From NCBI GenBank assembly GCA_016214425.1, contig JACRON010000076.1, forward strand, positions 1 to 6,107: a stretch of 6,107 nucleotides of DNA, read 5' to 3'. The position numbers and the translations under genes are program-made. The notes beneath the pieces are model-generated. The model made no database searches and had not been told where the DNA came from. It was given only the letters and a program-made list of their open reading frames with translations. The DNA is from Nitrospirota bacterium (GTDB taxonomy: Bacteria; Nitrospirota; CAKKRA01; 9FT-COMBO-42-15). This document shows, in pieces, positions 5,332 through 6,107 of the stretch. Within the stretch, counting starts at the first letter, position 1, and each line of letters starts with the position of its first letter.

Positions 5332-5354
5332 TAGGCCTATAAAGTCTTTTCTTT
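5317..5354. terminator. Probable bidirectional intrinsic terminator between convergent genes
   Basis: AAAGAAAAG (5317-5325) and CTTTTCTTT (5346-5354) are complementary arms. Inside them AGGCCT-GAT-AGGCCT (5324-5338) forms a 6-bp GC-rich hairpin. On the minus strand this hairpin runs straight into TTTCTTT, a good intrinsic terminator for the adenosyltransferase gene. On the plus strand the T-rich run follows after about 8 nt, so termination of the transporter operon relies on the outer stem. The hairpin overlaps the permease stop codon (5329-5331). Confidence 0.55.
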
Positions 5355-5446
5355 ATTTAATTAACAGGTATCGTATTCATTTTTTATGTCATTTTTTTTC
5401 TTCATGTAATCTTATCGCTGACCAAGATATTACTTTATCACCACCC

Positions 5447-6107
5447 CTACTTCATCTCCCCTTGCTGCATTAAGCTGTTCTTTTGCATTTCCCATGTAAT
5501 GTTTATAACGGCGTTTGGTTTTCCCCTATCGCCCTGCGCATAAAACTGATTGAGATTGCCAATCTTAATATCCTTGATATGTATCTCAAATTTTCCTTTG
5601 CCTGTTTTTGCAACCAATTCATCAATATGGCTTCTCTTTATGTTGGATATAAGATTGCCGAATTTATCAATATGCGCAACCCTTCCCCTCACAAGGTCTT
5701 TGCCAAAAATTTCTGGCTTTGGAATGGTTCGTTTAACATAATTTTCTATTTCAATGCCAAAATTATTGATATCTATCCCTTTTGAAAGCCATGCTGCAAC
5801 AGGCGCAAAGATATCCCTGCCGTGAAAGGTAAAGCCCGGTGACTCAAGAAAATAGTGCTCAGCATTAATCTCAATGACCTTTACAGGCTCCTCCTCATTA
5901 TTATTATATAAAAATGAAAGAACGCCATTGTCAGGCGCAATAAAATAGTATCTCTCTCCAATAACAAGCAGAGGCTTTCTTGCACTGCCAACCTCTGGGT
6001 CAACCACAACCACATGGACTGTATAAGGCGGAAAATATTTATAAGCGCACTCCAGCACAAAGCCAGCCTCATCTATATCCTGCGGCGATATTTGATGGGA
6101 TATGTCA
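5447..6107 (-). CDS. SAM hydroxide adenosyltransferase (DUF62, chlorinase/fluorinase-like family), N-terminus beyond window
   Basis: The frame is open from the window edge (6106) to TAG at 5449-5447, giving 219 residues. The segment DISHQISPQD at the edge is internal to the family, so about 35 N-terminal residues should lie outside; GTG 6058 is not the start. Members split S-adenosylmethionine with hydroxide to give adenosine and methionine. The Asp-Arg-His triad of the archaeal enzyme PH0463 (Asp68, Arg75, His127) is matched at the same spacing by VVDPEVGSAR (Asp, then Arg seven later) and FHGRDIFAP (His 59 after the Asp). APDNGVLSF and HIDKFGNLISN are further family signatures. A chlorinase or fluorinase role is less likely because the triad is the hydroxide-type one. 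It is convergent with the metal operon and shows no clear link to it. Confidence 0.92.
   Translation of the reverse strand, partial: DISHQISPQDIDEAGFVLECAYKYFPPYTVHVVVVDPEVGSARKPLLVIGERYYFIAPDNGVLSFLYNNNEEEPVKVIEINAEHYFLESPGFTFHGRDIFAPVAAWLSKGIDINNFGIEIENYVKRTIPKPEIFGKDLVRGRVAHIDKFGNLISNIKRSHIDELVAKTGKGKFEIHIKDIKIGNLNQFYAQGDRGKPNAVINITWEMQKNSLMQQGEMK

Noticed and set aside
5361..5405. A 14-codon minus-strand frame (MKKKNDIKNEYDTC)
   Set aside because: It is too short, lacks a Shine-Dalgarno sequence and lies in an AT-rich intergenic run where such frames arise by chance.
5483..5785. A 100-codon plus-strand open frame
   Set aside because: It is antisense to the SAM hydroxide adenosyltransferase gene, whose motifs are unmistakable.

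Overview
The window is a stretch of AT-rich chromosome from what looks like an anaerobic Gram-negative bacterium. A ferredoxin-linked 2-oxoacid oxidoreductase, NikR, a periplasmic metal-binding protein with a type I signal peptide rather than a lipoprotein anchor, and a SAM hydroxide adenosyltransferase would all fit a Nitrospirota- or Desulfobacterota-like lineage. That placement is inferred from gene content, not from a marker gene.

Left part, minus strand (10-1721): a tight three-gene run, read right to left. It holds the TPP-binding beta subunit of a 2-oxoacid:ferredoxin oxidoreductase (korB), the gamma subunit (korC), and an ArgA-like GNAT acetyltransferase. korB is broken as written. 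Its true N-terminus (ATG at 1721) carries the start of the conserved CPGCGHG region, but roughly 56-59 bases are missing near 1658 and the frame shifts. An automated call starting at GTG 1627 would hide this. No alpha subunit (korA) lies next to it.

Middle (1722-2215): a tRNA-Phe(GAA) gene on the plus strand with its own promoter, then a small minus-strand gene that is easily missed (1946-2104, 52 aa, one membrane segment). The small gene has a candidate promoter, a good Shine-Dalgarno sequence and an intrinsic terminator that ends at the 3' end of the tRNA gene. Its promoter diverges from that of the metal operon, and the two -35 boxes lie in the arms of one 7-bp inverted repeat.

Right-centre, plus strand (2188-5331): a four-gene operon, nikR followed by a ZnuA/TroA-type binding protein, an ABC ATPase and an ABC-3 family permease. 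The genes have gaps of 14 and 8 nt and an 8-nt overlap. The promoter (TTGACA-N17-TATAAA) is overlaid by GTGTTAT-N13-GTAACAC, which resembles NikR operators described in delta-proteobacteria, and the NikR protein keeps all four nickel ligands. The permease ends in a His-rich tail (12 His in the last 32 residues). Together these suggest a nickel-responsive, possibly nickel-importing, member of a transporter family usually assigned to Zn or Mn. This is the most interesting feature of the window.

Right end, minus strand (5447 to beyond 6107): a SAM hydroxide adenosyltransferase (DUF62 family) whose N-terminus runs off the window. A hairpin at 5317-5354 between the two convergent genes probably terminates both.
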